From: Culex pipiens pallens
Lineage: Eukaryota > Arthropoda > Insecta > Diptera > Culicidae
Length of the DNA stretch: 64,000 bases
Direction: 5' to 3'
NCBI RefSeq assembly: GCF_016801865.2
Contig: NC_068939.1
Location: 4,106,382 to 4,170,381 of the forward strand
Part shown: positions 46,601-55,370 of the stretch, piece by piece
How positions within the stretch are numbered: position 1 is the stretch's first letter
How the letters are laid out: each line of letters opens with the position of its first letter
Position numbers and translations under genes: made by a program
The notes under the pieces: generated by a model
Database searches by the model: none
Seen by the model: only the letters and a program-made list of their open reading frames with translations
What the model was told of the DNA's origin: nothing

Positions 46601-48628
46601 AATCCTGACAGTCAGGGTGGTATTGATCACAGCTGATGTTAATTTGTCCTGCAGCTGTGTAGCAAGTCAGATGCTCGCTCATTCGGTTTGAAACGAAAAG
46701 AACAAAAGAGAACACAAGAAAACATTAGATTCTGATAGTGAGTTTTACACAGATATAAAGTGTAATATAATATTAAATATATTTATAATAATATTTTCAC
46801 TTCACGATTATTTATTGACACTTTATTTAGTTAGCTTTCACTATCACTTTCACTATTTCTTCGGGTCGTCTAATTTTCGTCGTGCTTCCGTACTTGAAGA
46901 ATTCCGCATAACTAATCATTGCTGGTTAGAAGTTTCATGTCGAACATGTTACAAACTAACACAACAGTGACACAGAAACAGAACTTCACAAGCACGGACA
47001 TTTTTACACGACCTCCCAGTGAATTAATACCGAGCTTTAACTATTTTTTGTACAACTATTACCTAAAATGTCCAAAGCAGCTCAGTAAAACTCACTGGGA
47101 GCGTTCCACAATTTAGCCCCATCCGGGGGGAGCTTATCCCTTTGTACCCTCGTGTTTGTTTCCTTTGATCAGTAGTCTAGGTAGTCCAAGAATGTTCAGC
47201 ACAAGTTTGAATCGAAAGCAATTGCTTCAACAGCTGAACGGATCAAACTATTGCTTCCCTTGCTGAACTAACTATGCTACTGTTACTAAGGAAACAAAAG
47301 GATAAAACATCATGATTTGATGTTCTAACAGGTACGTTCAACTAGCCAGCTGCGAGACCCATCAGCCCGGCCGGGAACCAGTCCATATCTGTCGAGTACA
47401 GCATACGGTGTGGTTCACAAAATATCAAATACAGTGAACACAACACTAAGGCTATACATATGGACTGGCGGGATGGAAGCACGTGGACACCTCCCCCCAT
47501 TTTTTTTTGACTTCAGTTTTTGATGTAAAATTAAATTTGCAATCGAAAAGTACTTACAGATTTTTCGATACAATAACAATCTTTTTAAAGAAATATTTTA
47601 AATTTTCAGAATAGTGTTTATGATTGTCCATCAGTAATTTTCTTGAAAGGTTGAGAAAATTTTAAATAAAATTTCCAGAGTGAAATTGAAGCTTGGACTT
47701 CTGGTTGTAGAAATACAGCAAATAAAAGAAAAGAAACTGGAAAATTTAAATTTATTTTATCAGCGTTTTATTTTTTAGCACCAATATCTCAGAAACTGTT
47801 CCTCTGTAATTACTTTTAGCTTTAAGAAAAATGTAATTACCTAACCAGGTCCCAGTACCGAACAGGACCTAATAAAAATAATTTGATGAAAATAAATCTC
47901 AGAAACTAACAGCCCTATTTTCAATGTTAATAAATGAAACATTTGTGAAATTTTCTGATCAGCTCTAAAAAAATATTTTTAAAATTTTGGAATCAACTCT
48001 AACATTTCCAAGGGGTGTAATATTACATATTTGACCTTTTTTAAAATGTTAGTCTTGATTCCATAATTAAAAATCTTTTAAAAAAGCCGCGTTTTAAAAA
48101 GTATTTTTAGTTATTTATTTAGAAATTTTATTTGTTGATTAATATTGACTTTTTGAAAAACAGTTTTTGATTTGAAATCATTCTTTAAGTAAGTAATGCC
48201 TATTATTTGATTTCTGGAAATGTCGGAAATTTGAGAATGGGATTTGATTGGTCACCCTTTATAAGCATTAAGCGTCGTCGATTAAGCCATTCTGGATTGT
48301 GCCTTTTGATTTTAGGCCTTTCAAAAATTTGCCTTGCCTAGAAAACTGTAACTTTTTTACTTGTAAAAAAAACCTGAAAAAATTAACTTTTTGATTGGGG
48401 AGAGGGGGTTCTGGAATTCCTCAAAAAAATGTCACGTGGTTTATGGATGGTCCCTCAACTATGATAAAGATTAGGAAAACAGTTAATTTTTGAATCAGAT
48501 TAGCATATAAACAATATTTCTTATTTTTCAGTTACATCTACCGGATGAAGGAGTACGAGCGCGAGAAGCGACTGCTGCTGAGAAAACAGAGAATCGAAAA
48601 GAAGCAGGGTTCGGAGCTGCACGCCTAA
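38466..48628 (+). CDS. NDUFB7: NADH dehydrogenase 1 beta subcomplex subunit 7 (complex I B18)
   Basis: Exons 38466-38577, 38784-38952 and 48532-48628; GT-AG junctions with phases 1 and 2; 378 nt, 125 residues, TAA stop. The protein has the twin CX9C pattern of the CHCH fold: Cys59, Cys69, Cys80, Cys90 (YCAHKLIAYRAC and CAHEKHDYLNC). These form two disulphides after Mia40-dependent import into the intermembrane space. NDUFB7 is an accessory subunit on the intermembrane side of the complex I membrane arm. The N-terminus MGNWVS keeps a Gly2 suitable for myristoylation, as known for the mammalian protein. The charged C-terminal helix (YRMKEYEREKRLLLRKQ) is family-typical. Intron 1 is 206 bp; intron 2 is 9.58 kb and almost wholly transposons, a very large ratio for so small a gene. 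Confidence 0.95.
38953..39520 (+). other. NDUFB7 intron 2, first part
   Basis: Donor GTGAGT at 38953. AT-rich with an (AAT)n run at 39055-39080 and nothing else definable. The last eight bases, GTAAAGGT (39513-39520), are the left target copy of the next element. Confidence 0.7.
39832..42015 (+). mobile_element. Non-coding retro-insertion with 24-bp target duplication and CGAAAA-type tail
   Basis: A 24 bp direct repeat beginning CGAAGTTATTAGCGCCC occurs at 39808-39831 and 42016-42039, and the other arm of the host element contains this sequence once, uninterrupted. The 3' end, directly before the right copy, is 'aaaacgaaaacgaaaacg', a LINE-like tail. Without the nested MITE (40179-41108) it is about 1.25 kb. 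The interior aligns with the retro-insertion 42628-43691 over much of its length. It has no ORF of note. Confidence 0.75.
40179..41108. mobile_element. 930-bp TA-flanked element 'GGGGCAGGGGGGGCAGAATGG'
   Basis: Inverted ends: GGGGCAGGGGG then GCAGAATGGCC on the left; 'ggcccattctgcccc', 'ggtccattctgcccc' and CCTGCCCC on the right. TA lies directly outside both (40177-40178, 41109-41110). The related retro-insertion at 42628-43691 has an uninterrupted sequence at the matching place (43070-43090), confirming the insertion point. The 'gcagaatggnccacc' motif recurs three times near the right end and once internally. Confidence 0.85.
42628..43691 (+). mobile_element. Non-coding retro-insertion with poly(A) tail and ~27-bp target duplication
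   Basis: The sequence starting AAAGTTTCATTCATACTCTC occurs at 42601-42627 and again at 43692-43718, right after a run of about 27 A (43667-43693, overlapping the duplication). This is the signature of target-primed reverse transcription. The middle 43040-43420 matches 40100-40178 plus 41110-41560 of the neighbouring retro-insertion, while the 3' ends differ in sequence and tail type. No ORF with a recognisable domain. Confidence 0.82.
43719..44604. other. Loop region of the foldback element
   Basis: Between the inverted arms (together with 42277-42600). AT-rich, without ORFs above background and without motifs of a transposase. Confidence 0.5.
44651..44788. mobile_element. 138-bp hairpin MITE inside the right arm of the foldback element
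   Basis: Ends CCCAGTCACGA and TCGTGACTGGG are perfect inverted repeats and the inside repeats 'ttctagcagnattct' units. AT flanks both ends. The left arm of the host element has the empty site ('tttgctatccgctgcg'), proving a later insertion. Confidence 0.8.
45600..45930 (+). repeat. Dispersed repeat R1, copy c, followed by 'ggtgtcttcggcaaagttgta' repeat
   Basis: 45600-45830 carries the R1 landmarks ('atggatcaactatggtcccc', 'caaagggtcattgcactcag', 'ttttaggaccaaat'). 45835-45930 is the 'gctgtccatacaaaaat ... ttcggcaaagttgta' unit, which also occurs at 1340-1460, 50780-50880 and (-) 55060-55160. I recall this as very widespread in mosquito genomes. Confidence 0.65.
46198..47501 (-). mobile_element. 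Non-coding retro-insertion A with (ATTACAGA)n tail, 20-bp target duplication
   Basis: The direct repeat TTTTTTTGACTTCAGTTTTT lies at 46178-46197 and 47502-47521. The minus-strand 3' end is at the low coordinate, with two 'ctgtaatt' units on +. The 3'-most ~230 bp (46198-46430) is nearly identical to 50984-51215 of insertion B; the remaining ~1.07 kb is different. A 113-codon ORF (46715-46374) lies in the sense orientation; otherwise non-coding. Confidence 0.82.
46374..46715 (-). CDS. Hypothetical small ORF inside retro-insertion A
   Basis: 113 codons in the same orientation as the retro-insertion. The N-terminal half is cysteine-rich (CYTAAGQINISCDQ, CQDCYQAWW), followed by two hydrophobic stretches (ISIAFLFLTLLLIQIPL and VWLALCFDVLLILSAFY) that could be membrane segments. 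The last ~18 codons lie in the 3' region shared with insertion B, which has no corresponding ORF. No family recognised. Chance is a real possibility: only one copy is available to judge by. Confidence 0.2.
   Translation of the reverse strand: MFSFVLFVSNRMSEHLTCYTAAGQINISCDQYHPDCQDCYQAWWPRLYVQPRDLQGRREVLISIAFLFLTLLLIQIPLQIQTTLKVWLALCFDVLLILSAFYPQCVLHWGCLG
47522..48110. repeat. Diverged relative of the hairpin arm at 53299-53775
   Basis: Shares the order 'ttgcaatcgaaaagtactt', '..agaatagtg..gat..', 'ttggacttctggttg..agaaatacagc' and 'aatatctcagaaact' with the palindrome arm, at clearly lower identity and without the second arm. It lies in NDUFB7 intron 2. Confidence 0.45.
48220..48265. repeat. 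End fragment of the 'GGTGACCACTCAAATCC' element family
   Basis: Reads 'tcggaaatttgagaatgg' then 'gatttgattggtcaccctttataa', matching the right end of the element at 59672-62223. Only this end is present here. Confidence 0.5.
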
Positions 48629-48908
48629 AACCGGGAGGACACTATCACCTCTTCTGCCAGCGCCCGAAGAAGCCCTTCCCACTTTCAAACACGTTAATAT
48701 TCTTCTAGTAGCAAGCAAAATGATACAAAAACAAATACTACGCAATTTATGATTTTAAACGCGGTTATCCATCATAAATCTGCCCGGTTGAAATCGGTTT
48801 TCTAGGATTAATCTGCCCGCTGTTTCGCTATGACCCCGGGGCGGTCATCATATCCGAAGGCCAACCAGCAAAAGACGCAAACATTTTTTTTACAAATTAA
48901 TCCCGTCT

Positions 48909-49364
48909 CTATTCCTCCTTTTTGCTGCGCCCGCGAAACTTCCCCCGAAGCACGTCGTTGCAGCCCTCCCGGTTCCGGGCCACTTCTATCGCCCAAAATT
49001 GAATCCTCACCACCAGGATGGCATTGTCCGGTTGGAATTCCTCGGTTGCGTCGGCCCGCAGCAGCGTCCCGTAGCTAAAGTCCTCCAGCCGGTTGAACTT
49101 TTCGACGTACGCGCGCCATTTGGCCTTTCCGTCGCCACTTTTAAGGTCGGCCTCCTTCACCACCGAAACGTCCAGGTCGGGGAAATTCCGGCGGAACTCT
49201 TCGTAAATTTCGTTATCGTACGGGGTGAGGTGGAGCTGGCGCGGATCGACGCTGCACAGCAGGTTGAAGTGAATTTCGGCGTGCTCGACCGCTTTCATGG
49301 CCCAAAGTTCCTCCACCATGCCATCGTTGACAAACTCGTCCGCGGGTCGGCTCAGCACGTCCAT
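48909..49364 (-). CDS. PBDC1: PBDC1 homologue (polysaccharide biosynthesis domain-containing protein 1)
   Basis: Single-exon 151-residue protein. Recognised by the family pattern: AVEHAEIHFNLLCSVDP near residue 25, LTPYDNEIYEEFRRNFPDL, a KWRAY..FN motif, DFSYGTLLRADA, and near the C-terminus IQFWAIEVARNREGCND. The length is close to the yeast homologue YPL225W and lacks the long charged tail of the mammalian protein. The family name is historical. The yeast protein is reported as a chaperone-like factor for newly made eEF1A, so a role in translation-factor biogenesis is possible; this is family knowledge only. It is convergent with NDUFB7: the two stop codons are 280 bp apart. The 5' side (49380-49560) has no clear TATA box. 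Confidence 0.92.
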   Translation of the reverse strand: MDVLSRPADEFVNDGMVEELWAMKAVEHAEIHFNLLCSVDPRQLHLTPYDNEIYEEFRRNFPDLDVSVVKEADLKSGDGKAKWRAYVEKFNRLEDFSYGTLLRADATEEFQPDNAILVVRIQFWAIEVARNREGCNDVLRGKFRGRSKKEE

Positions 49365-50344
49365 TGTGGTCGGTTATGAGAGTGTTCTGTGGAACTGATG
49401 TAAAATAGCTTGAAATTGTTGGAATATCACCGTAATTTCACTAAAATACCGAATTATTTTTATAATTTTTGAGCCACCTCGTTGTCGTCGGCGAATGCAC
49501 GCGATTTTTTAATGTCTGAAGATTTGTTTTGATCTGTCAGAACGAGGTGAAAGGAAAATCGGAGGAAAAAAATCAAACGGGGGACAGCACATCAGAGTCG
49601 AGCAGTTTAAAGAGTTTAATAGATTAGTCGAGTAGTTTTAAACTTTTTTTTTCAAACATATTTTTTACTGTTTTGCTTTCAAATATAAATTTTGAAATCA
49701 AAAATAATTTTGACGAGTCGTTTCATCATGCGAAGTTTAAAAATGAAAAATGTAATAGTTTTTGAACTTTTTGAAATAGTTTTGTCAGGTTATAAATTTT
49801 AAATTTTGTTCTCTTTAACTAAGAATTTTAAAATTCTTGAAAATAAAATGAAAATTAAATAATTTAAATAAATTATGATAAATATAGGAAAAATAACAAA
49901 AAAAAACTTACTCTTTCAAGCAGTTTTTGCCATTAACTATGACAAATTTGCATACTTTAAAAACAACGAATTGAAAAAAAAAATAGAAAAATACATTTTG
50001 ATACATTTTAGTTTGACTCTGTCAAACCAACTGGGAACAAACAGCGGGTTGTAATGAAAAAAGCATAACAAAATTAAACAAACAAACCACTGAATTCTTT
50101 TTTAAAAGTTTTTGTACCGCCTCCTATCCCGTTCAAAAATTTAGGGGCTGAAAAATATAGCAAAATAGCAAAATTTTCATTTAAAAAAATAATTGGGCGC
50201 TATTTAAATCTTTTCAACTAAAAAAATATGTATAAACTGAAAAAGATTAAATCCTTTTAAGTATAAAATAAAAAAAGGAACTCAAAGTGTGAACTAAAAA
50301 AATAATAGAAAATTAAAAGAAAAAAAATATAAAGCAAAAAATAT
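49365..50344. other. PBDC1 upstream region, AT-rich, no gene
   Basis: 49380-49600 presumably holds the PBDC1 promoter and leader. Beyond that the DNA is A/T-rich with no ORFs or repeats that I can define. Confidence 0.5.
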
Positions 50345-50640
50345 CCAAAAAACTAAATTGGGTCCTAAAATTAAGCTTAAATTTGTGATATTATTGTTCA
50401 CAACCTCGTTCACAACGATAAAGCTTATTTTTCTGAGTGCAATGACCCTTTGAACGATCACAAAGCATTTAAAATAGATTTTTAATTCAATTTTTAAAAA
50501 TTAACTTCACGGCCCTTCTTGACAGAAAAGGTCCTACTTGACAGCTCGTTCCAAGGGGACCATAGTTAATCCATCGAAAAAATGTTGTCTTGTCAATAAT
50601 TTTTTTAGCATTAAAATTAAAAAAAGTGATCAGAAATGGT
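50345..50640 (-). repeat. Dispersed repeat R1, copy d (inverted)
   Basis: Complement of the R1 landmarks: 'attgggtcctaaaattaagc', 'tgagtgcaatgaccctttg', 'cttgacagaaaaggtcctac', 'gaccatagttnatccatcga', 'gttgtcttgtcaat'. It continues directly into the inverted-repeat arm 50590-50880. Confidence 0.65.
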
Positions 50641-50880
50641 TTTAATCATGAGCAATTCTCTACCAAAACCGGAAATGGATTTTATTTGTATTTTTTGATT
50701 TGGCTCAAACTTTGTGGGGGCCATCCCTGTGACCAAATAAGCTATTTTGTGTCATTGGTTCACCCATACAAGTCTCCATACAATTTTGGTTGCTGTCCAT
50801 ACAAAAATGGTATGTAAATATTCAAACAGCTGTAACTTTTGAGTGAATTTTTTGATCAATTTGGTGTCTTCGGCAAAGTG
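50590..50880. repeat. Left arm of a ~300-bp inverted repeat (partner 55060-55370)
   Basis: Landmarks 'ggttcacccatacaagtctcc', 'aacagctgtaactttt' and 'tcaatttggtgtcttcggca' (read in pieces) reappear complemented at 55060-55370 in reversed order. The arms enclose 4.2 kb containing a 117-bp tandem repeat, retro-insertion B and the large palindrome, so this may be one composite element. Confidence 0.6.
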
Positions 50881-50983
50881 ATCAGTAGTGCGGTGCCTGT
50901 GTGGACGCGCAGTCCTGTTTTTTCGTGTTATTTACCGTCTCTTTTGTGTCGCTGTTCGAGTGCATGAGGTGATTGGTCATTAT
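50881..50983 (+). repeat. First unit of a ~117-bp tandem repeat (continues at 52575)
   Basis: The unit runs 'atcagtagtgcggtgcctgt' ... 'gtgtcgctgttcgagtgcat' ... 'gattggtcattataattaaa'. It is cut near its end by retro-insertion B. The second unit (52588-52704) is intact and the third (from 52705) diverges after about 50 bp. Confidence 0.75.
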
Positions 50984-52556
50984 TCTGTAATTCTGTAATT
51001 TCGGAATACATTCGTCCGGCTTCAGCTGAAGATTCATGCTGTCCCATGTTGCATGTTCGAGTGTAGACCTACGGAAAACCTTGCCGCGAGGAGAGGTGAG
51101 TGAACCAGTACACGAGCCACCTACGACATAATTCCTCGGGCGGCCCAGGTCAACTCGAAGTTACCCCAGGCACCCCCAGTGCAGGACACATTGGGGGTAG
51201 AAAGCGGATAGAATTTTCAGTGAATACAATAATTATGACAATACAGGTTCATATAATCCTTATTCCTCGATCTTACCTTTTGACACTATCAAACCTAGCA
51301 ATATTACTATTGCATCTTACCATTCCCTTTTGATAGTGTCAACTTCAAACCTTCATCCATTGTGCAATTAACACATAATTTCCGCTATATTCTTCATGCG
51401 GAATCGTCGTCTACTTTCTTCGCCTTATTATCACTGAACCACGGCGCGATATTGTTCTCACATTTTTTTGAGCTTCAACGACCGATTGTTATTCACGCAC
51501 TTATAAAAATACTTGTTCTGTTTCGCGGCTTTGTGAAAAATACACATGTGTTGGCTTATACAATGACTTTTTCGGTCATCGTATGCTCGCAAGGTACATG
51601 AAAGAGAAAAAGAGAAAAAATGGGATAAGTACAATGTAAAATAAAATCGAACATTGAATAACAGACTAACACAGAAAGAAAGAATAAAGAAACCTTATTT
51701 TGCAACTAGACAGAACTACCTACTTGTAACGAAAAGTTTACAAGAAAACAACTGAAGTTGTGAAATATGGGACAAAACAAACAAACTTGAATAGTTAACA
51801 TATATAATAAAACAGATTGAACGTACCTTTAATCATATTAATAACAGTTATGCCCAAATTTCTTACCAAAAATTTTATCAGCAGTTATATTTCTACAATA
51901 ATGTATTGCAATTCCAAGTTTGAGTAGTTAAAGGTGGTGAGGTAAGGGACAAGTTATAGCAATAGTAGATGGATAGATTTTACTAAATTTTATCTTAAAA
52001 TAAAAGGAAAAATCTAGCTTGTTTTTTGAAAATAGCCAATGCACCAATTGCAAACATACAGCATTTCACGTTCACACCGTATGGAGTAAGTGTGATAAAC
52101 TATATGTCCACATTCGGCGCATCACCTTTTTCAAAATACAGGAAATGATAGAAGAAAGGCTCCATTGTGTAGAGCGGAAGGCTTCTGAAACACTTAGAAC
52201 TCAGACCAGGCATCCTCTGAAATAAGAGAGAAAGACAAATATTAAAATTGTGGTATTATCACTAAATCCTATCATCCTTTCACCCCCCAAGACATGGTCT
52301 ATCCTTCGTGCCTTCGTGTCTTAGGTGATGGCGAATTCTACCTTCTTCAATGATCTTCGGACCACCTCCAACTAGAATTCACAACAGGACCACCCTCGGC
52401 TCCAGTTTACAACATGACAGCGACGAGAACACAGCCGAATGGGAGTTGACAGTATCAAATGCATGCTATACCCTTTGCTTTGCTGGATACTTACTAATAG
52501 CAAAGGGCGAGAGTCCTGCGACTCTCAGCAATCATGAATACTGCCCATTTGCCACA
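50984..52556 (-). mobile_element. Non-coding retro-insertion B with (ATTACAGA)n tail, 18-bp target duplication
   Basis: GAGGTGATTGGTCATTAT occurs at 50966-50983 and 52557-52574, and the uninterrupted site exists once more at 52676-52693 in the next tandem unit. The 3' end (low coordinate) is shared with insertion A for about 230 bp, with few differences ('gtgaaccagtac' versus 'gtgaacctgtac'). The remaining 1.34 kb is different sequence, AT-rich, without a sense-strand ORF. Confidence 0.85.
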
Positions 52557-52760
52557 GAGGTGATTGGTCATTATAATTAAATAATGGCATCAGTAGTGCG
52601 GTGCCTGTGTGGACGCGCAGTCCTGTTTTTTCGTGTTATTTTCCGTCTCTTTTGTGTCGCTGTTCGAGTGCATGAGGTGATTGGTCATTATAATTAAATA
52701 ATAGCATCATTAGTGTGGTGCTTTTCGGGACGCGCAGTTCTGTTTTTTTTTTACCTTCTT
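52557..52760 (+). repeat. Remaining units of the ~117-bp tandem repeat
   Basis: After the right target copy of insertion B, the first unit finishes, a full second unit follows and a third begins ('catcattagtgtggtgc'). The third fades into a T-rich tract at 52740-52850. 52760-53298 has no further defined element; a 78-codon ORF at 52998 shows no domain. Confidence 0.7.
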
Positions 52761-53298
52761 CTTTTTTTTCATTGTTTTTTTTTCATCGCGTTCGTTGGCC
52801 GATGAGTTTTTTTTATGTTGATCTGTTTTTATAGTTTTTTTTTACAAAAACGTACCTATTTTTTTGAGACTAGCAAGTCGTATTGCTGGATTAAGTCCTT
52901 TCTATATCATCGATGATTGGAAGGCACGCCGTCGAATATTTTTTAAGGCTTATGATATAAAATCATTTCAATAAATGAAGCCCTTCCTACATCACCGTTG
53001 ATCGGAAGGCACGCCGACGGAGAATTTCTGGAGAATCGCGGTCGAATTAATACTATATTTAAATCCCTAGATAGCTATCTTTCCGCAGCCGGCTGCCTAA
53101 GATTTTTAAAATTTCAACCGATAAACAAATTGCTTATGGTCGCATCACCTACCACAGTGAATCCTGACCTCATACCCATCTTACTAACCCCTCAAAACTC
53201 ATGTGATACTTTGTCGGTGACGCAGCTGATTTAGCGGTCCCATCACTCAAGTATCGGCTAACATTCCCATCCACTTCCCCGTGTCTTACCTCTGGTCG

Positions 53299-54620
53299 TG
53301 AATTTTTGAAAAAATAGTGATTTTTGGAAAAAATTTCAAATTTCATGCAAAAACAAATTTGAAATCAATTTTTAATGCAAAATTGAATTTGCAATCGAAA
53401 ACTACTTTACAATTTTTTTGATAAAGGGCTTCGTTTTCAAGATATAGCCACCGAAAGTTTGATTTTAGCAAAATATTTGCAGTTTTTCGATTTTTAAAAA
53501 TAGTGACCATGAGCGACCATTTCTAAAAATATTTTTTTTTGTATAGTTCAGAAAATTTGCTATAAAATTGTCTAAGAGACATTGAAGATTGGACCTCGGG
53601 TTGCTGAGATACAGCCGCTTTAAGAAAAAGAAACACGAAAATTGAAGTTTTCTAAGTCTCACCAAAACAACCCACCATTTTCTAATGTCGATATCTCAGC
53701 AACTAATGGTCCGATTTTCAATGTTAAAACATGAAACATTCGTGAAATTTTCCGATCTTTTCGAAAAAAATATTTTGAAAAAAATTAAATCAAGACTAAC
53801 ATTTTAAAAGGGCCAAACATTGAATATTACCCCCAAATATTTTTTTCGGAGAGATCGGAAAATTTCACGAATGTTTCATGTATTAACATTGAAAATCGGA
53901 TCATTAGTTGCTGAGATATCGACATTAGAAAATGGTGGGTTGTTTTGGTGAGACTTAGAAAACTTCAATTTTCGTGTTTCTTTTTCTTAAAGCGGCTGTA
54001 TCTCAGCAACCCGAGGTCCAATCTTCAATGTCTCTTAGACAATTTTATAGCAAATTTTCTGAACTATACAAAAAAAATATTTTTAGAAATGGTCGCTCAT
54101 GGTCACTATTTTTAAAAATCAAAAAACTGCAAATATTTTGCTAAAATCAAACTTTCGGTGGCTACACTGAAAACCCAACCATGGTAGTTGCTACCATACT
54201 GTAGGGTACCGACGTATTTTTGCTAAAAACAATCCGTGCTTGAATTGACTGACTAACGTAGTCAGTTTTACTATGTCGAGAGCGGAATGGTAATTTTAAC
54301 CCTCCAATACCGAGAGAATGATTATTAATTTTGTAATTGCTACCATGCAATTTTGTGGAAGTATGGCACATTTGACCATATTTGCGTTTACTTTTACTAA
54401 AAAGCCATAGTTAATTTAATAAACAGCATTTTTAGCAAATGTTCTTAAAATTACCATGGTCGGGCTTTCAGTGTATATCTTGAAAACGAAGCCCTTTATC
54501 AAAAAAATTATAAAGTAGTTTTCGATTGCAAATTCAATTTTGCATTAAAAAATAACTTCAAATTTGTTTTTGCATGAAATTTGGATTTTTTCCAAAAATC
54601 ACTATTTTTTCAAAAATTCA
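53299..54620. repeat. Large hairpin palindrome, ~480-bp arms, 59-bp loop
   Basis: The left arm 53299-53775 is matched nearly base for base by the complement of 53835-54164 plus 54474-54620. The loop is 53776-53834. Landmarks: 'gggcttcgttttcaagatat', 'gattggacctcgggttgctg' and 'tgtcgatatctcagcaac' on the left, their complements on the right. The right arm is interrupted by the MITE 54165-54473. Read-through transcription would give a long double-stranded RNA. Confidence 0.93.
54165..54473. mobile_element. 309-bp TA-flanked MITE 'CACTGAAAACCCAACCATGG'
   Basis: Terminal repeats CACTGAAAACCCAACCATGG and its near complement CCATGGTCGGGCTTTCAGTG; TA directly outside both (54163-54164, 54474-54475). 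The matching place in the left palindrome arm reads straight through ('caagatatagccaccg'), so this is a proven later insertion. TA targeting suggests a Tc1/mariner-type transposase in trans. Confidence 0.9.
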
Positions 54621-54828
54621 TAACTTGGCGGCAGATTTTTTGACCATGTTTCTCTATAGCTCAAAAGTTGCGGATTTTAGTCCCCTAAAACATATAAAAA
54701 AATCTCGAAAATCAAAAAATACGTACTTTGGGAAATTGATTTTTTGTTTAAAAAAAAAGTTGATAAAAAAATCTGCAAATTTTTTTTTCCGTGTATCTAT
54801 TTTTTTCTCAATTCTGGAGCAACATTTG

Positions 54829-55036
54829 AAAAGGGCGCATAAGCATTTTGACAGCTAGAACAATTTTGCAAATTCCGAGAAAATAGGTAACTATTTAACA
54901 AAACCCGCAGCGTTAAAAGGTAGCTGGGAAGGCCAGCTATTGTTTAACACATCGAGTTTTGTCAAAAAGTTACCTGTTGGCTTGGAATTTGCAAAATAGT
55001 TCCAGAAACCAAAATGCTTATCCGCCCTTTTCTCGT
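54829..55036. mobile_element. Small inverted-repeat element (MITE), copy 2
   Basis: Arms 'gaaaagggcgcataagcatt' ... 'ttttgcaaattccgag' ... 'aggtaac' match the complement of 'gttacctg' ... 'ggaatttgcaaaat' ... 'aatgcttatccgcccttttc'. The centre is 'agctgggaaggccagct', a short perfect-type palindrome. Same family as 9350-9543. Confidence 0.65.
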
Positions 55037-55059
55037 GTTACTCCAGAATTGTCCTCAAC

Positions 55060-55370
55060 AATACCTACAACTTTGCCGAAGACACCAAATTGATCAAAAA
55101 ATTCACTCAATAGTTACAGCTGTTTGAATATTTACATACCATTTTTGTATGGACAGCAGCCAAAATTGTATGGAGACTTGTATGGGTGAACCAATGACAC
55201 AAAATAGCTTATTTGGTCATAGGAAAGGCCCCCACAAAGTTTGAATCAAATAAAAAAATACAAAAAATAAAAATGGTCGAAATCGGCCGATTTCGTAGAG
55301 AGTTGCTCTCATGTCTTTTTATTGTTGTACATAAAAATTTACATAGGGCTTTAGTACCCAATTCACAGTA
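55060..55370. repeat. Right arm of the ~300-bp inverted repeat, with R1 remnant
   Basis: Inverted partner of 50590-50880 (see there). It ends with the complement of 'tgggtactaaagccctatg' from repeat R1. The following 55371-55790 holds no defined feature before the VPS8 leader. Confidence 0.6.
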
